Both the position numbers and the translations under genes were made by a program. A DNA stretch of 64,000 bases, from NCBI RefSeq assembly GCF_900461105.1, contig NZ_UFWZ01000001.1, positions 1,612,001 through 1,676,000 of the forward strand, read 5' to 3'. A model generated the notes under the pieces. The model ran no database searches. It saw nothing but the letters and a program-made list of their open reading frames with translations, and was not told where the DNA came from. Numbering within the stretch: position 1 is the stretch's first letter; each line of letters begins with the position of its first letter. This document shows positions 55,926 through 64,000 of the stretch, one piece after another. The stretch is from Clostridium putrefaciens (GTDB taxonomy: Bacteria > Bacillota > Clostridia > Clostridiales > Clostridiaceae).

Positions 55926-57011
55926 ATGAGTAGTAAATTAAAAGTAGGTATACTCGGGGGAACAGGTTTTGTAGGGCAAAGATTAATTACATTATTACAA
56001 AACCATCCTTACTTTGAAATAAAGGAAATCGCTGCTAGCAAAAACTCTGCTGGAAAGAGGTATGAGGATGCAGTTCATGGCAAATGGAAGTTAGATCTTC
56101 CACTCCCAAACAAGGTAAAAGAAATTATTGTTAAAGATATAAATGAAGTTAAAGAAATAAGTGAATCTGTAGATTTTGTCTTTTGTGCTGTAAATATGGA
56201 TACAGAAGATATAATTAAGCTAGAAGAAGCTTATGCTAAAGCAAACACACCAGTAATATCAAATAATTCTGCTAATAGAATGTTTGATGATATTCCTATG
56301 ATAATACCGGAAATAAATTCAAATCATTTTGAGGTAATAAAAGCTCAACAAAAAAGACTTGGAACGACTAAAGGATTTATTGTAACAAAGCCAAACTGTT
56401 CAATTCAAAGTTATGTTCCTGCAATTAGTGCACTATTAAAATATAAACCTACAAAGATAATAGTGAGCACTTATCAAGCAATTTCTGGTAGTGGAAAACT
56501 ATTTTCAGATTGGCCTGAAATACTAGACAACGTAATACCTTATATAGGTGGAGAAGAAGAAAAAAGTGAAAAGGAACCGCTTAAGATTTGGGGAAATATT
56601 AAAGATGATAAAATAAATTTAGCTACCTCTCCTATAATAAGCGCACAATGTGTAAGGGTACCTGTATCCGATGGACATTTAGCTACAGTTTCTGTATCTT
56701 TTGAAGAAAAACCTACTAAGGATGATATCATAAAATCTTGGAATGACTTTAAAGGAAAGCCACAGTTACTTTCCTTACCTACTGCTCCAAAACAGCTTTT
56801 AACCTATTTTGAAGAAGCTGACAGACCTCAGACTAATTTAGATAGAGATATGTATAATGGTATGGGAATTACCCTTGGTAGACTTAGAGAAGATCCATTA
56901 TTCCATTATAAATTTGTATGTTTATCTCACAATACACTTCGTGGGGCAGCAGGTGGGGCTGTATTAACTGCAGAGTTATTAAAAGAAGAAGGTTATTTAA
57001 CTTCTAAATAG
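55926..57011 (+). CDS. asd: Aspartate-semialdehyde dehydrogenase
   Basis: This 361-residue cytosolic enzyme reduces aspartyl phosphate to aspartate 4-semialdehyde with NADPH. The sequence shows GILGGTGFVGQRL for NADP binding, the catalytic KPNCSIQ with Cys158, the substrate-binding Arg in CVRVPVSDGHLATV with catalytic His ~247, and GGAAGGAVL-like glycine-rich text near the end. The pattern is that of the archaeal/fungal-like branch found in clostridia. Start follows GGAGG. It lies inside the serine-recombinase element. Its product is the shared precursor of the homoserine dehydrogenase and the diaminobutyrate aminotransferase encoded elsewhere in the window. Confidence 0.93.
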   Translation: MSSKLKVGILGGTGFVGQRLITLLQNHPYFEIKEIAASKNSAGKRYEDAVHGKWKLDLPLPNKVKEIIVKDINEVKEISESVDFVFCAVNMDTEDIIKLEEAYAKANTPVISNNSANRMFDDIPMIIPEINSNHFEVIKAQQKRLGTTKGFIVTKPNCSIQSYVPAISALLKYKPTKIIVSTYQAISGSGKLFSDWPEILDNVIPYIGGEEEKSEKEPLKIWGNIKDDKINLATSPIISAQCVRVPVSDGHLATVSVSFEEKPTKDDIIKSWNDFKGKPQLLSLPTAPKQLLTYFEEADRPQTNLDRDMYNGMGITLGRLREDPLFHYKFVCLSHNTLRGAAGGAVLTAELLKEEGYLTSK

Positions 57012-57051
57012 ATTAAATGTTTCAAATAAAATTTGACCAATATTTAAGCTA

Positions 57052-57155
57052 ATGATTTCCCAGGAAATCATATCATAATTTTGTATTTATTTGTTAATAA
57101 TATTCATAGTATTAAATTCAAAAAGGAATTCCTACATATTAGGAATTCCTTTTTT
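57052..57155. terminator. Bidirectional terminator between asd and the TtcA-like gene
   Basis: AAAAAGGAATTCCTA and its exact complement (57120-57155) form a 15-bp stem with A- and T-runs on both sides, serving both convergent genes. A second palindrome, ATGATTTCC/GGAAATCAT, lies at 57052-57071. Confidence 0.85.
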
Positions 57156-57161
57156 ATAACT

Positions 57162-58025
57162 TTACATATCATAAAATTCTAAATATGAATGGCTTTCTCC
57201 GTCTTTTTTCCATCCTAATATAGAGTCTATCTCTACGTTTTCTGCGGCTTTAAATATTGACTTATCTATATCTCTATTGGTTAATTTTAAACTTTCAATA
57301 AGATCTTTTATCTCATGTCTTTTATTTCCTATCTTTTTTGCTGATACCATACAAGCACAATTTAGTGGCCATATGCCACTATTTTGGATGAAGTTTTGTA
57401 TGTATTTTTCTTCTACATAATATAGTGGTCTTATAAGTTCTATACCCTCAAAGTTTGACGCCTTTAGTTTCGGAAGCATAGTTCTAAAATTACCTGCATA
57501 TAAAACATTTAATAAAGTCGTCTCAATAACATCATTAAAATGATGTCCTAAAGCAAGCTTATTACAGTTTAATTCCTTAGCCTTAGCGTAAAGAGCACCT
57601 CTTCTCATTTTGGCACACATATAACAAGGATAATCCTTTGCTATCTTATCAACTACATCAAATATACCTGAATTAAATATCTCTACAGGTATTTCTAAAT
57701 AATTGCAGTTATCTATTAGTAGTTCTCTAATATTATCGTGGTACCCAGGATCCATAGCAATAAAACGAAGTTCAAAATTTACGTCACTATGGCGATGTAA
57801 CTCTTGAAATAGCTTAGCCATAATTATGCTATCCTTACCTCCTGATATAGCAACTGCAACTCTATCTCCCTCTTCAACCAATTTATATTCTTTTATGGCC
57901 TTAATAAATTTAGACCAAACATGCTTTTTATATGTTTTTATAAGACTTTTTTCTATGTCTTTTAATGGCTTTCTTTCATTAAAAGGCACTAAAATATCGC
58001 AACCTTCTCCAGCTATATTATTCAT
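57162..58025 (-). CDS. TtcA/TilS-like PP-loop ATPase (tRNA thiolation type)
   Basis: This 287-residue cytosolic enzyme has PP-loop SGGKDS at 61-66, CYMCAKMRRGALY with the CxxC pair (~134) and ALGHHFNDVIET. These are the marks of TtcA-family enzymes that activate a tRNA base with ATP and insert sulfur, usually via an iron-sulfur cluster. A third Cys pair CAC near residue 220 fits the cluster-binding pattern. Some clostridial paralogues may modify other substrates. It is downstream of a 55-residue ORF and inside the integrative element. Confidence 0.82.
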   Translation of the reverse strand: MNNIAGEGCDILVPFNERKPLKDIEKSLIKTYKKHVWSKFIKAIKEYKLVEEGDRVAVAISGGKDSIIMAKLFQELHRHSDVNFELRFIAMDPGYHDNIRELLIDNCNYLEIPVEIFNSGIFDVVDKIAKDYPCYMCAKMRRGALYAKAKELNCNKLALGHHFNDVIETTLLNVLYAGNFRTMLPKLKASNFEGIELIRPLYYVEEKYIQNFIQNSGIWPLNCACMVSAKKIGNKRHEIKDLIESLKLTNRDIDKSIFKAAENVEIDSILGWKKDGESHSYLEFYDM

Positions 58026-58062
58026 TGTAACACCTCTCTTTTTCCTAGGTATTATAGCACTT

Positions 58063-58230
58063 TTATATTAATTTGTCTTCATTTTCAGCTTTAAAACTGT
58101 TGTATAATACTTCAAGATCATCATTATTTAATTTTAAAGATATTATTTCTACTAGGTTACTTAGTAAAGTTTCTCTACACACTTCCTGTTTATAATTATT
58201 AACCAAAACCTTTTCTATCTTTTTTTTCAA
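58063..58230 (-). CDS. 55-residue small protein upstream of the TtcA-like gene
   Basis: A TTG start at 58230 behind AAAGGAGG encodes a helical peptide beginning MKKKIEKVLVNNYKQEV, with LLSNLVEIISLKLNNDDLE in the middle. It stops 37 bases before the TtcA-like start, so the two are probably co-transcribed. I recognise no family. The strong ribosome-binding site supports translation. Confidence 0.5.
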   Translation of the reverse strand: MKKKIEKVLVNNYKQEVCRETLLSNLVEIISLKLNNDDLEVLYNSFKAENEDKLI

Positions 58231-58328
58231 ACTCAAACCCTCCTTTAGTCTTTTAATACTTGCATATGAACCTTTATATATTAGATGGAATACTATATTA
58301 TTATTATTATTGTTTTAGGTGGAATATT

Positions 58329-59888
58329 ATGAAAGTAGCTATTTATTCAAGAAAGTCAAGAATAACTAACACTGGAGATTCTATTGAAAACCAAATTAAC
58401 CTTTGCAAAGATTATTGCAAAAATAAAAATATAGATGAAACATTTATTTATGAAGATGAGGGCTTTTCTGGTAAAAATACTGAAAGACCTGAATTTAAAA
58501 AGATGCTAGATGATGCTAGGTGTCATAAATTTAATTTTATAATCTGTTATAGATTAGATAGAATCAGTAGGAACTTATATGACTTTACAAACATCATTAA
58601 TGAATTAGATACATTGAATATACAATTTGTTAGTATCAAAGAACAATTTGACACATCATCTCCTATGGGTAAGGCTATGATGTATATAGCTTCTATCTTT
58701 GCTCAGCTAGAACGTGAGACTACTGCCCAAAGGGTTTCAGATAATATGCTTTTGCTAGCAAAAGGAGGTCAGTGGCTTGGTGGTCAAACTCCATTAGGTT
58801 ATAAAAGTAAGTGTAAAACCTTTTATAACAATAGTAAAATAGATAAGAAAACTTATGTACTCTCTCCTATTGAAAGTGAAATTAGAACTATAAAGCTTAT
58901 CTATGATTTATATGATAAAAAAGGATCTTTAAATAAGGTTAAAGATTTTCTAAATGAAAATATGATACCTGCAAAATCTAGCATTAATTGGACCGCTAAA
59001 AGGGTTCAAATTATATTAAGATCTCCAGTGTACGTTAAAAGCTCTCCTAAGGTATTAGATTATTTAAGTGATAATAATATAAATGTTTTTGGAAATCCTA
59101 ACGGACATGGTATTTTAATTTATAATAAAACTAAAAATATAACACAAAAAAGAGATAGATCAGAGTGGGTAGCCTCTATAAGTGATCATAACGGCATAAT
59201 TGATAGCACTAAGTGGTTACAAGTCCAAACCCTACTAGATACTAATTCAAGGATGCCCCCTTCCAAAGGTACATCAAATAGAGCTCTTTTGGTTGGTATA
59301 TTAAAATGCTCCAATTGTAGCGGAAATATGTATATTAAGCACGGACATACTTTGGCTAATTCTAATATTAGAATCTTATATTATGTCTGTGAAAATAAAT
59401 CTAAATCAAAGGGTAAGTTATGTAATAATGGAAATGTAAGAGTTGATGAAATAGAAAGTGCTTTATTGGAAGATATAAATAAAATTTTAATTGATACTTC
59501 TAAACTTATTAACTCTCTTTTTAATACCATAAAATTAAAAGATTACCCCTTATATTCTCTTAATGTTAATAAAGAAATACAATATAAAAATATTCAGATC
59601 CAAAACTTACTAGATGAATTATCTTTAAGTCCTGAACTCTCAAAACACATTAAACCTAAGATAATAGAACTTGAGACTTTTGTTAACAATTTAAAAGATA
59701 AACAGTTATATAGAAAGATTCATCTGGAAAATAATTATCTATTAAATCTTTTTTCAAAAGAAAAGCTTAATTTATCAATGTTTAAAGATTATATTACTCT
59801 AGAGGAAAAAAAGTATATCTTAAGAGAACTTATAGCATCTATTTATTTTGATGAGAAAAATCATAGCTTAGAAATAAATTACAAATAA
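58329..59888 (+). CDS. Large serine recombinase 2
   Basis: This protein of about 519 residues starts at ATG 58329 with AGGTGG upstream. The open frame back to 58260 has no ribosome-binding site. The catalytic domain has IYSRKSR with Ser10, CYRLDRISRN and ASIFAQLERETTAQRV. The recombinase domain, a zinc ribbon (ILKCSNCSGNM...YYVCEN) and a C-terminal coiled coil follow. It is homologous to recombinase 1 over its length. The stop lies 38 bases from the attachment core, so this is the integrase of the 4.7-kb element. No excisionase-like recombination directionality factor was recognised, though the two small ORFs are candidates. Confidence 0.93.
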   Translation: MKVAIYSRKSRITNTGDSIENQINLCKDYCKNKNIDETFIYEDEGFSGKNTERPEFKKMLDDARCHKFNFIICYRLDRISRNLYDFTNIINELDTLNIQFVSIKEQFDTSSPMGKAMMYIASIFAQLERETTAQRVSDNMLLLAKGGQWLGGQTPLGYKSKCKTFYNNSKIDKKTYVLSPIESEIRTIKLIYDLYDKKGSLNKVKDFLNENMIPAKSSINWTAKRVQIILRSPVYVKSSPKVLDYLSDNNINVFGNPNGHGILIYNKTKNITQKRDRSEWVASISDHNGIIDSTKWLQVQTLLDTNSRMPPSKGTSNRALLVGILKCSNCSGNMYIKHGHTLANSNIRILYYVCENKSKSKGKLCNNGNVRVDEIESALLEDINKILIDTSKLINSLFNTIKLKDYPLYSLNVNKEIQYKNIQIQNLLDELSLSPELSKHIKPKIIELETFVNNLKDKQLYRKIHLENNYLLNLFSKEKLNLSMFKDYITLEEKKYILRELIASIYFDEKNHSLEINYK

Positions 59889-59903
59889 TCTTTATGGTAT
59901 ATA

Positions 59904-59940
59904 TGATGTATTTTTATGTATCAACGACAAAATTCTGTTC
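59904..59940. other. Attachment site at the right end of the 4.7-kb element
   Basis: The element arm TGATGTATTTTTATGTATCA leads to the core GACAA (59926-59930) and then chromosomal AATTCTGTTC. This arm is the inverted counterpart of the left arm with two or three mismatches. Confidence 0.8.
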
Positions 59941-59974
59941 CTGCATCAATACAATCTATTATTTCATATTTCAT
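59927..59974 (-). pseudogene. PyrK-like subunit, 5' part (first 16 codons)
   Basis: ATG 59974 follows GGAAAGG and encodes MKYEIIDCIDAGTEFC, after which the element gives Arg and a stop. Joining it at the TTGTC core to the 3' part restores ...EFC-PCHLAE..., the continuous start of the family. Promoter sequence upstream of 59974 should still be intact. Confidence 0.88.
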
Positions 59975-60081
59975 ATATACCATCCTTTCCTGTTTAAAAA
60001 GAATATTATAAATACTTTTCTATATTATTAAAGTATTTATTTAAATAACATATGTTACAACTAAAGATATTAATTTAAAAG

Positions 60082-61212
60082 TTATTTAAATAATTTACTC
60101 TTTAATTTTTGAAAGTTTGATATACTTCCTACATCTTCTTTAGTATACATTATGTCTTCATAAATTATATCTTCTTGTGATTTTATTATAATACTCCCTA
60201 CTATGTCATCCTTTTTTATGGGTGCCTTAATATCTTTATTAACTATTATATTAATATCTTCACTTTTACCTTTTTCTATTGGAACTATTATGTCTTCTTT
60301 TATATATGCTTTTACGCTATCTATACCATCTTTAATTTCTACTTCTTTCACTATATCATCTTTTGAAAACACCTTTTTATATTCATATTTTCTCAAAATA
60401 TAATCATAAATATTTTTAGTTTCTTTCCATCTTTCGTTGCAATTTAAAACTACGATTATTATATCATTATTATCATAAGATATAGATGATACAAGGCATT
60501 TACCTGCATTTCCTGTATATCCTGTCTTCACTCCATTAGCTTCTGGAATTTGCCAAAGTAATTTGTTTATATTATTGTAGTCTCTTTTGAAATTCATTTC
60601 ATCTTTTTTTACGCTTTTACTAGAGACTATTTTGCTAAATATTTCACTTTCTTTTGCCTTAACTGTTAATAGCGCTAAATCATAAGCGGTAGAATAGTGA
60701 TCTTCTTTGTCTAGGCCATGAGGTGTACTAAAACTTGTATCTAAAAGTCCTATATTAAGTGCATACTCATTCATAAGTTCAATAAATCCATCTACTGATC
60801 CTGCAATGCCTTCTGATATAGCTATAGCTGCATCATTTCCTGATTTAAATAAAAGTCCATATAAGAGCTCTTTTATTGTAATGTTCTCACCTTTTTTATA
60901 CCCAACCTTTGAACCTTTTACATTTTGAGCGTTTTTACTTATTTCAACTGTCTTATCTAAATCTCCATATTTTAATGCAACTAAAGCTGTAGCTATTTTC
61001 GTTGTACTAGCCATTGGTAATATTGTATGAGAACCTTTATCGTATAATACTCTTCCTGTTTTAGCATCAATAGCTACAGCAGATAATGCTGAAACTCTAA
61101 TTTCTTTCAAATCATTTGAGTTTACTTTCGCTAAAGCTTTAGTATTAAATAATAAGGTAGTTATAAATAATATAACTAAAACCTTGGCTATATAACATTG
61201 TTTTTTCCTCAT
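60082..61212 (-). CDS. D-alanyl-D-alanine carboxypeptidase (DacF-like penicillin-binding protein)
   Basis: The 376 residues begin with a signal peptide (VLVILFITTLLFNTKALA). The active site has the three expected motifs: PMASTTKIA with Ser69/Lys72, KSGNDAA (SxN) and GVKTGYTG (KTG). A C-terminal beta domain follows. It trims the terminal D-Ala of peptidoglycan stem peptides outside the membrane. The neighbourhood with ytfJ and scpAB is the usual clostridial arrangement of a sporulation-associated DacF/DacB-type enzyme. Start follows GGAGG at a good spacing. Confidence 0.92.
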   Translation of the reverse strand: MRKKQCYIAKVLVILFITTLLFNTKALAKVNSNDLKEIRVSALSAVAIDAKTGRVLYDKGSHTILPMASTTKIATALVALKYGDLDKTVEISKNAQNVKGSKVGYKKGENITIKELLYGLLFKSGNDAAIAISEGIAGSVDGFIELMNEYALNIGLLDTSFSTPHGLDKEDHYSTAYDLALLTVKAKESEIFSKIVSSKSVKKDEMNFKRDYNNINKLLWQIPEANGVKTGYTGNAGKCLVSSISYDNNDIIIVVLNCNERWKETKNIYDYILRKYEYKKVFSKDDIVKEVEIKDGIDSVKAYIKEDIIVPIEKGKSEDINIIVNKDIKAPIKKDDIVGSIIIKSQEDIIYEDIMYTKEDVGSISNFQKLKSKLFK

Positions 61213-61353
61213 AAATATATACCTCCATATATTAAGCTTTAAATTAGTATTTCCAATAACCTAACATTGATACTAATTATTTTTATATATATATACTTAA
61301 AAGAGGAATTATTGGCAATAATATAATATATGTTGTTGATTGGAGGACAAATC

Positions 61354-61860
61354 ATGTTTATTAAAGCTTTAATTATATTTTCTTTTTTAATTATACTTGC
61401 GTTTATACCCATTCCCTTAAGAATAAGCCTAGAAGTAAAAAATAAAAAGGTTCATATTAAATTATTTAACAAATCTATTAATTTACACAAAGAAAAAAAA
61501 CAAAGTTTACCTAAAGGTATTAAATCTAATAAGATAAAATATTTTAATCTTTTAAACAGATATAAATCCTCTAATTTTAAAAGTAATATATTTATAGATA
61601 CTTATATAGAATATGGATGTAATGATGCTTCACTTACTGCTATATCCTACGGTACCTTGAACTCATTTTTTTATATACTATATCCCTTATTACAAAATAT
61701 ATTTAAGATAAAACATTACAATTTTAAAATAGTGCCAAATTTCAATAAAAACATTTTACACTTAAAAACAAAGTGCATAATTTACATAAATATGGCACAA
61801 GTTATTAGTATACTTTTTATGTATAGGAAATCAATTAAGGAGGTGAAAGCTAAAGAGTGA
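61354..61860 (+). CDS. DUF2953 membrane-anchored protein
   Basis: I chose the ATG at 61354 with TTGGAGG upstream. The frame opens at 61330. The ~168 residues start with a hydrophobic helix (ALIIFSFLIILAFIPIPL), followed by a basic soluble part and the TYIEYGCNDASLTAISYGTL block characteristic of DUF2953. Members lie next to ytfJ in spore formers and are thought to be sporulation-related, without a known reaction. It overlaps the ribosome-binding region of ytfJ, implying co-expression. Confidence 0.82.
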   Translation: MFIKALIIFSFLIILAFIPIPLRISLEVKNKKVHIKLFNKSINLHKEKKQSLPKGIKSNKIKYFNLLNRYKSSNFKSNIFIDTYIEYGCNDASLTAISYGTLNSFFYILYPLLQNIFKIKHYNFKIVPNFNKNILHLKTKCIIYINMAQVISILFMYRKSIKEVKAKE

Positions 61861-61879
61861 TTACACTCTTAGCATCATT

Positions 61880-62281
61880 ATGGAAAATCATCCTATTGAC
61901 AATTTAATGAAAACTACTATGGAAAACATTCGAGATATGGTAGATGTAAACACTATAGTCGGTGATACAATTGAAACGAAAGATGGTAGTGTTATATTAC
62001 CTATTTCAACAGTATCTTTTGGGTTTGCTTCAGGTGGATCTGAATTTTTACCTACCTGCAAAAAAAACAGTGGGGACGATACAACCAATTTCCCTTTTGG
62101 AGGTGGTTCAGGGGCTGGAGTATCCATTAAACCTGTGGCATTCTTAGTTTTAAGAGATGATTGCTTAAGGTTACTATCCGTAGATCAAGATAATACCTAT
62201 GATAAGATAGTAGATACTGTTCCGCAGGTAATAGACATGATGAAAGACTTATTAAATAACAAAAAGTGTCAAGAAAAATAA
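61880..62281 (+). CDS. ytfJ: Spore protein YtfJ (GerW family)
   Basis: This 133-residue protein has the GerW-family core: NTIVGDTIETKDGSVILPIS, VSFGFASGGSEF, then GGGSGAGVSIKPVAFLV with the glycine-rich segment. In Bacillus the family member is needed for proper spore germination and is made in the forespore. The ribosome-binding site appears to lie within the end of the preceding gene (AAGGAGGTGAAA), rather far from the ATG, so expression may be coupled. Confidence 0.92.
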   Translation: MENHPIDNLMKTTMENIRDMVDVNTIVGDTIETKDGSVILPISTVSFGFASGGSEFLPTCKKNSGDDTTNFPFGGGSGAGVSIKPVAFLVLRDDCLRLLSVDQDNTYDKIVDTVPQVIDMMKDLLNNKKCQEK

Positions 62282-62320
62282 AAAGATCTTCTACGCTTGT
62301 GGTCAGTGATGTGAGTTATA

Positions 62321-62352
62321 TAAGTTAGGGAAGATTTGTACTTCCCTAACTT
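62321..62352. terminator. Terminator between ytfJ and scpB
   Basis: AAGTTAGGGAAG and CTTCCCTAACTT form a 12-bp stem between convergent genes. T-rich flanks support action in both directions. Confidence 0.85.
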
Positions 62353-62378
62353 AACATTACACTTATTTTTTTATATAA

Positions 62379-62963
62379 TTATATTTCTTCTGTAATTGCT
62401 ACCTCATCTAAAAATGACTCTAGTGATGGCAACTCTTTAAGTGTCTCTATATTAAATTGTTTCAAGAATTCAACAGTAGTACCATAAAGTATTGGTCTTC
62501 CTGGAACATTTAAACGTCCATTTTCTTTTATTAAATTTCTTTCTAATAACTTTTGTATAGCACTATCACTTTTAACACCTCTTATCTCATCTACATTAAT
62601 CCTTGTTATAGGCTGTTTATATGCAATTATAGCAAGACTTTCAAGTGCTGCTTGAGATAGAGACTGACGTGAACTTCCCTTTAATATTTTTTGGATATAT
62701 TCACTATTTTCAGGTTTTGTAACAAGTTGATATCTACCATCTATATGTATTAGTCTTATACCTCTTTTATCCTCTTCATAATCCTTTATCATAAAATCTA
62801 AAAGTTCTTTTGTGTATTCATTACTACATTCAATAATATTTGATATATATCTTAAATCTATAGGTTCCCCGCTAACAAATAGCAATGATTCTATTACTGA
62901 AGTATATAATATATTTTTTGATGTTTGTTCAAATTCTATTTGATTTAAATCTTTATTATGCAT
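62379..62963 (-). CDS. scpB: Segregation and condensation protein B
   Basis: This 194-residue kleisin-associated winged-helix protein has SVIESLLFVSGEPIDL at the start, SLSQAALESLAIIAYKQPIT with RINVDEIRGVKSDSAIQKL, and LNVPGRPILYGTT, all diagnostic of ScpB. It joins ScpA and SMC in the complex that compacts and separates chromosomes. The start overlaps the ScpA stop by eight bases, the usual coupled arrangement. Confidence 0.96.
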   Translation of the reverse strand: MHNKDLNQIEFEQTSKNILYTSVIESLLFVSGEPIDLRYISNIIECSNEYTKELLDFMIKDYEEDKRGIRLIHIDGRYQLVTKPENSEYIQKILKGSSRQSLSQAALESLAIIAYKQPITRINVDEIRGVKSDSAIQKLLERNLIKENGRLNVPGRPILYGTTVEFLKQFNIETLKELPSLESFLDEVAITEEI

Positions 62964-63702
62964 TTAATATAATCCTCTCTATGTAAATTTCAGAAAAACT
63001 ATCCCCTTGAGTAACATTTATGGATCTTTCTTTTATTAATTCAAGTAATGCTAAAAATGTAACAACAACTTCTAGTTTAGAGTTACAAGAAAGTATTACC
63101 TCATAAAATGTTATGTTATTATTTTTATATAAAATATCTTGTATATGCCGTATCTTATCTTCTACCTTATATTTATCTAAAGGTATCTTTGTTTCTATAA
63201 TATTACTAGTATTCTTTTTGTTTTTGTAATTTACTATTAAGTTATTATATACATTATATAAATTAAGCATAGTAACATCTTTTAAAAGTTCTTCATTGGT
63301 TTTAGGTATTTTTTCTCCAATTACTTCTGGCATTTTAGCATACATTTCCCCTGTATCACCTTTTAGCTTTCTAAAGTACATTGAGGCCTTCTTAAATTTC
63401 TTATACTCTATTAGTTTTTGTAATAGATCCTCTTTGTATCCTTCTTCATCCTCATCCTCTTCTTTTTTTATCTTTGGAAGAAGCATCCTTGATTTAAATT
63501 CTATAAGTGTGGCAGCCATAACTATAAACTCTGACGTTATCTCAAGATCTAATTCTTTCATTTCTTTAATATACTCTATATATTGATTAGTAATTTCATA
63601 TATCTTTACATTGTAAATATCCATCTTATTCTTTTTAATCAGGTGTAATAACAAATCAAAGGGACCTTCAAAATTTGATATTTTAATATTTAAACCATCC
63701 AT
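62956..63702 (-). CDS. scpA: Segregation and condensation protein A
   Basis: This kleisin subunit of the SMC complex is about 248 residues. NFEGPFDLLLHLIKKNKMDI opens the protein and TSEFIVMAATLIEFKSRMLLP is the second conserved helix pair. The C-terminal winged helix reads VVTFLALLELIKE. I chose ATG 63702 with GAGGTGG upstream rather than the in-frame GTG at 63711. Confidence 0.96.
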   Translation of the reverse strand: MDGLNIKISNFEGPFDLLLHLIKKNKMDIYNVKIYEITNQYIEYIKEMKELDLEITSEFIVMAATLIEFKSRMLLPKIKKEEDEDEEGYKEDLLQKLIEYKKFKKASMYFRKLKGDTGEMYAKMPEVIGEKIPKTNEELLKDVTMLNLYNVYNNLIVNYKNKKNTSNIIETKIPLDKYKVEDKIRHIQDILYKNNNITFYEVILSCNSKLEVVVTFLALLELIKERSINVTQGDSFSEIYIERIILNA

Positions 63703-63789
63703 AAAACCCACCTCTTATAATTTCTCTCTAGTAGTACTTATTAATTATATTATAGCCTTTCCATATTGTCATCTTTATATCTTAAATGC

Positions 63790-63842
63790 AAAAAAAGAGT
63801 TTCTAAAAATATAAGTATATATATTTTAAAAACTCATTTTTA
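63790..63842. terminator. Terminator-like hairpin right of scpA
   Basis: GAGTTT with a TAAAAATATA arm pairs with the TATATTTTA arm and AAACTC, followed by ATTTTTATA. It probably ends the gene that enters from the right edge. Confidence 0.6.
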
Positions 63843-63923
63843 TATATTAAATTTAAATATGTTTAGGTGAATAAATCTATTTTTGTATTTAGTTAATTCA
63901 AAGGGATAGTATTATTACTTTTT

Positions 63924-64000
63924 TTAAATTGCCCCTTCAAATATATTCTTCAAGTTATACTTTATATTATCTATCAATGTGGATTTTTTAATCTCTCTGT
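63924..64000 (-). CDS. Partial C-terminus of a gene entering from the right edge
   Basis: A minus-strand frame reads REIKKSTLIDNIKYNLKNIF and stops at 63924. Too little is present to identify it. Confidence 0.35.
   Translation of the reverse strand, partial: REIKKSTLIDNIKYNLKNIFEGAI

Larger units (their letters stand above)
55188..59930. mobile_element. ~4.74-kb integrative element carrying asd, a TtcA-like gene and its own serine recombinase
   Basis: It interrupts the PyrK-like gene. Each junction has the 5-bp core GACAA (55188-55192 and 59926-59930). Inside each junction is one arm of a ~22-bp inverted repeat: GTTAATACATAAAAATGCAT from 55194 and the complement TGTATTTTTATGTATCAAC ending at 59925. 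The recombinase gene lies 38 bases from the right core. Cargo is a coiled-coil protein, asd, a 55-residue ORF and a PP-loop enzyme. Confidence 0.85.

Overview
The window looks like a low-G+C endospore-forming Firmicute, most likely Clostridium sensu stricto. The evidence is the very AT-rich sequence, the sporulation gene ytfJ beside a dacF-type DD-peptidase and scpA/scpB at the right end, and many clostridial insertion sequences. I cannot name the species from sequence alone. No rRNA, tRNA or CRISPR array was recognised.

Region 1 (1-7.7 kb) is an insertion-sequence graveyard: an apparently intact IS30 element, a lone ABC exporter gene, and decayed IS4-like, ISLre2, IS3 and IS66 remnants. Region 2 (7.7-36.7 kb) is a minus-strand biosynthetic island with visibly higher G+C. 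In transcription order it holds a homoserine dehydrogenase gene broken by ISAs1, a phosphopantetheinyl transferase, a diaminobutyrate-type aminotransferase, two fold-III PLP decarboxylases, two ABC exporters, a second aminotransferase, an iron alcohol dehydrogenase, a free acyl carrier protein, a methyltransferase, a four-module NRPS and a BtrH-like protein. The NRPS reads A-T-C-A-T-C-A-T-C-A-T. It has no thioesterase and ends in a BtrH-like cysteine acyltransferase domain. A missing G in a G-run splits its last A domain. The first A domain lacks the Asp that anchors alpha-amino groups, and the second has a proline-like code. My working model is an acylated X-Pro peptide released onto an amine, perhaps a diamine made by the aminotransferase and decarboxylases, then exported.

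Region 3 (36.7-44.6 kb) holds a decayed second PPTase gene, more IS fragments, two copies of a ~145-bp hairpin element inside IS3 genes, a remnant joining an XRE-regulator start to a BrxL (BREX defence) C-terminus, and an unrecognised 589-aa zinc-ribbon protein. Region 4 (44.6-53.2 kb) has integrative-element genes: a tyrosine recombinase, an AAA+ replication-type ATPase with an SSB-like C-terminal tip, an AAA/PD-(D/E)XK protein and a large serine recombinase.

Region 5 (53.2-60.0 kb) is a two-gene redox operon (PyrK-like subunit plus FAD oxidoreductase) hit twice by large-serine-recombinase elements. One element, about 4.74 kb, is fully bounded here. It carries a small gene, asd, a TtcA-like gene and its own recombinase, and I can read attL, attR and the implied palindromic attP and attB. 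Region 6 (60.0-64.0 kb) is conserved core chromosome: dacF-like, DUF2953, ytfJ, scpB and scpA.
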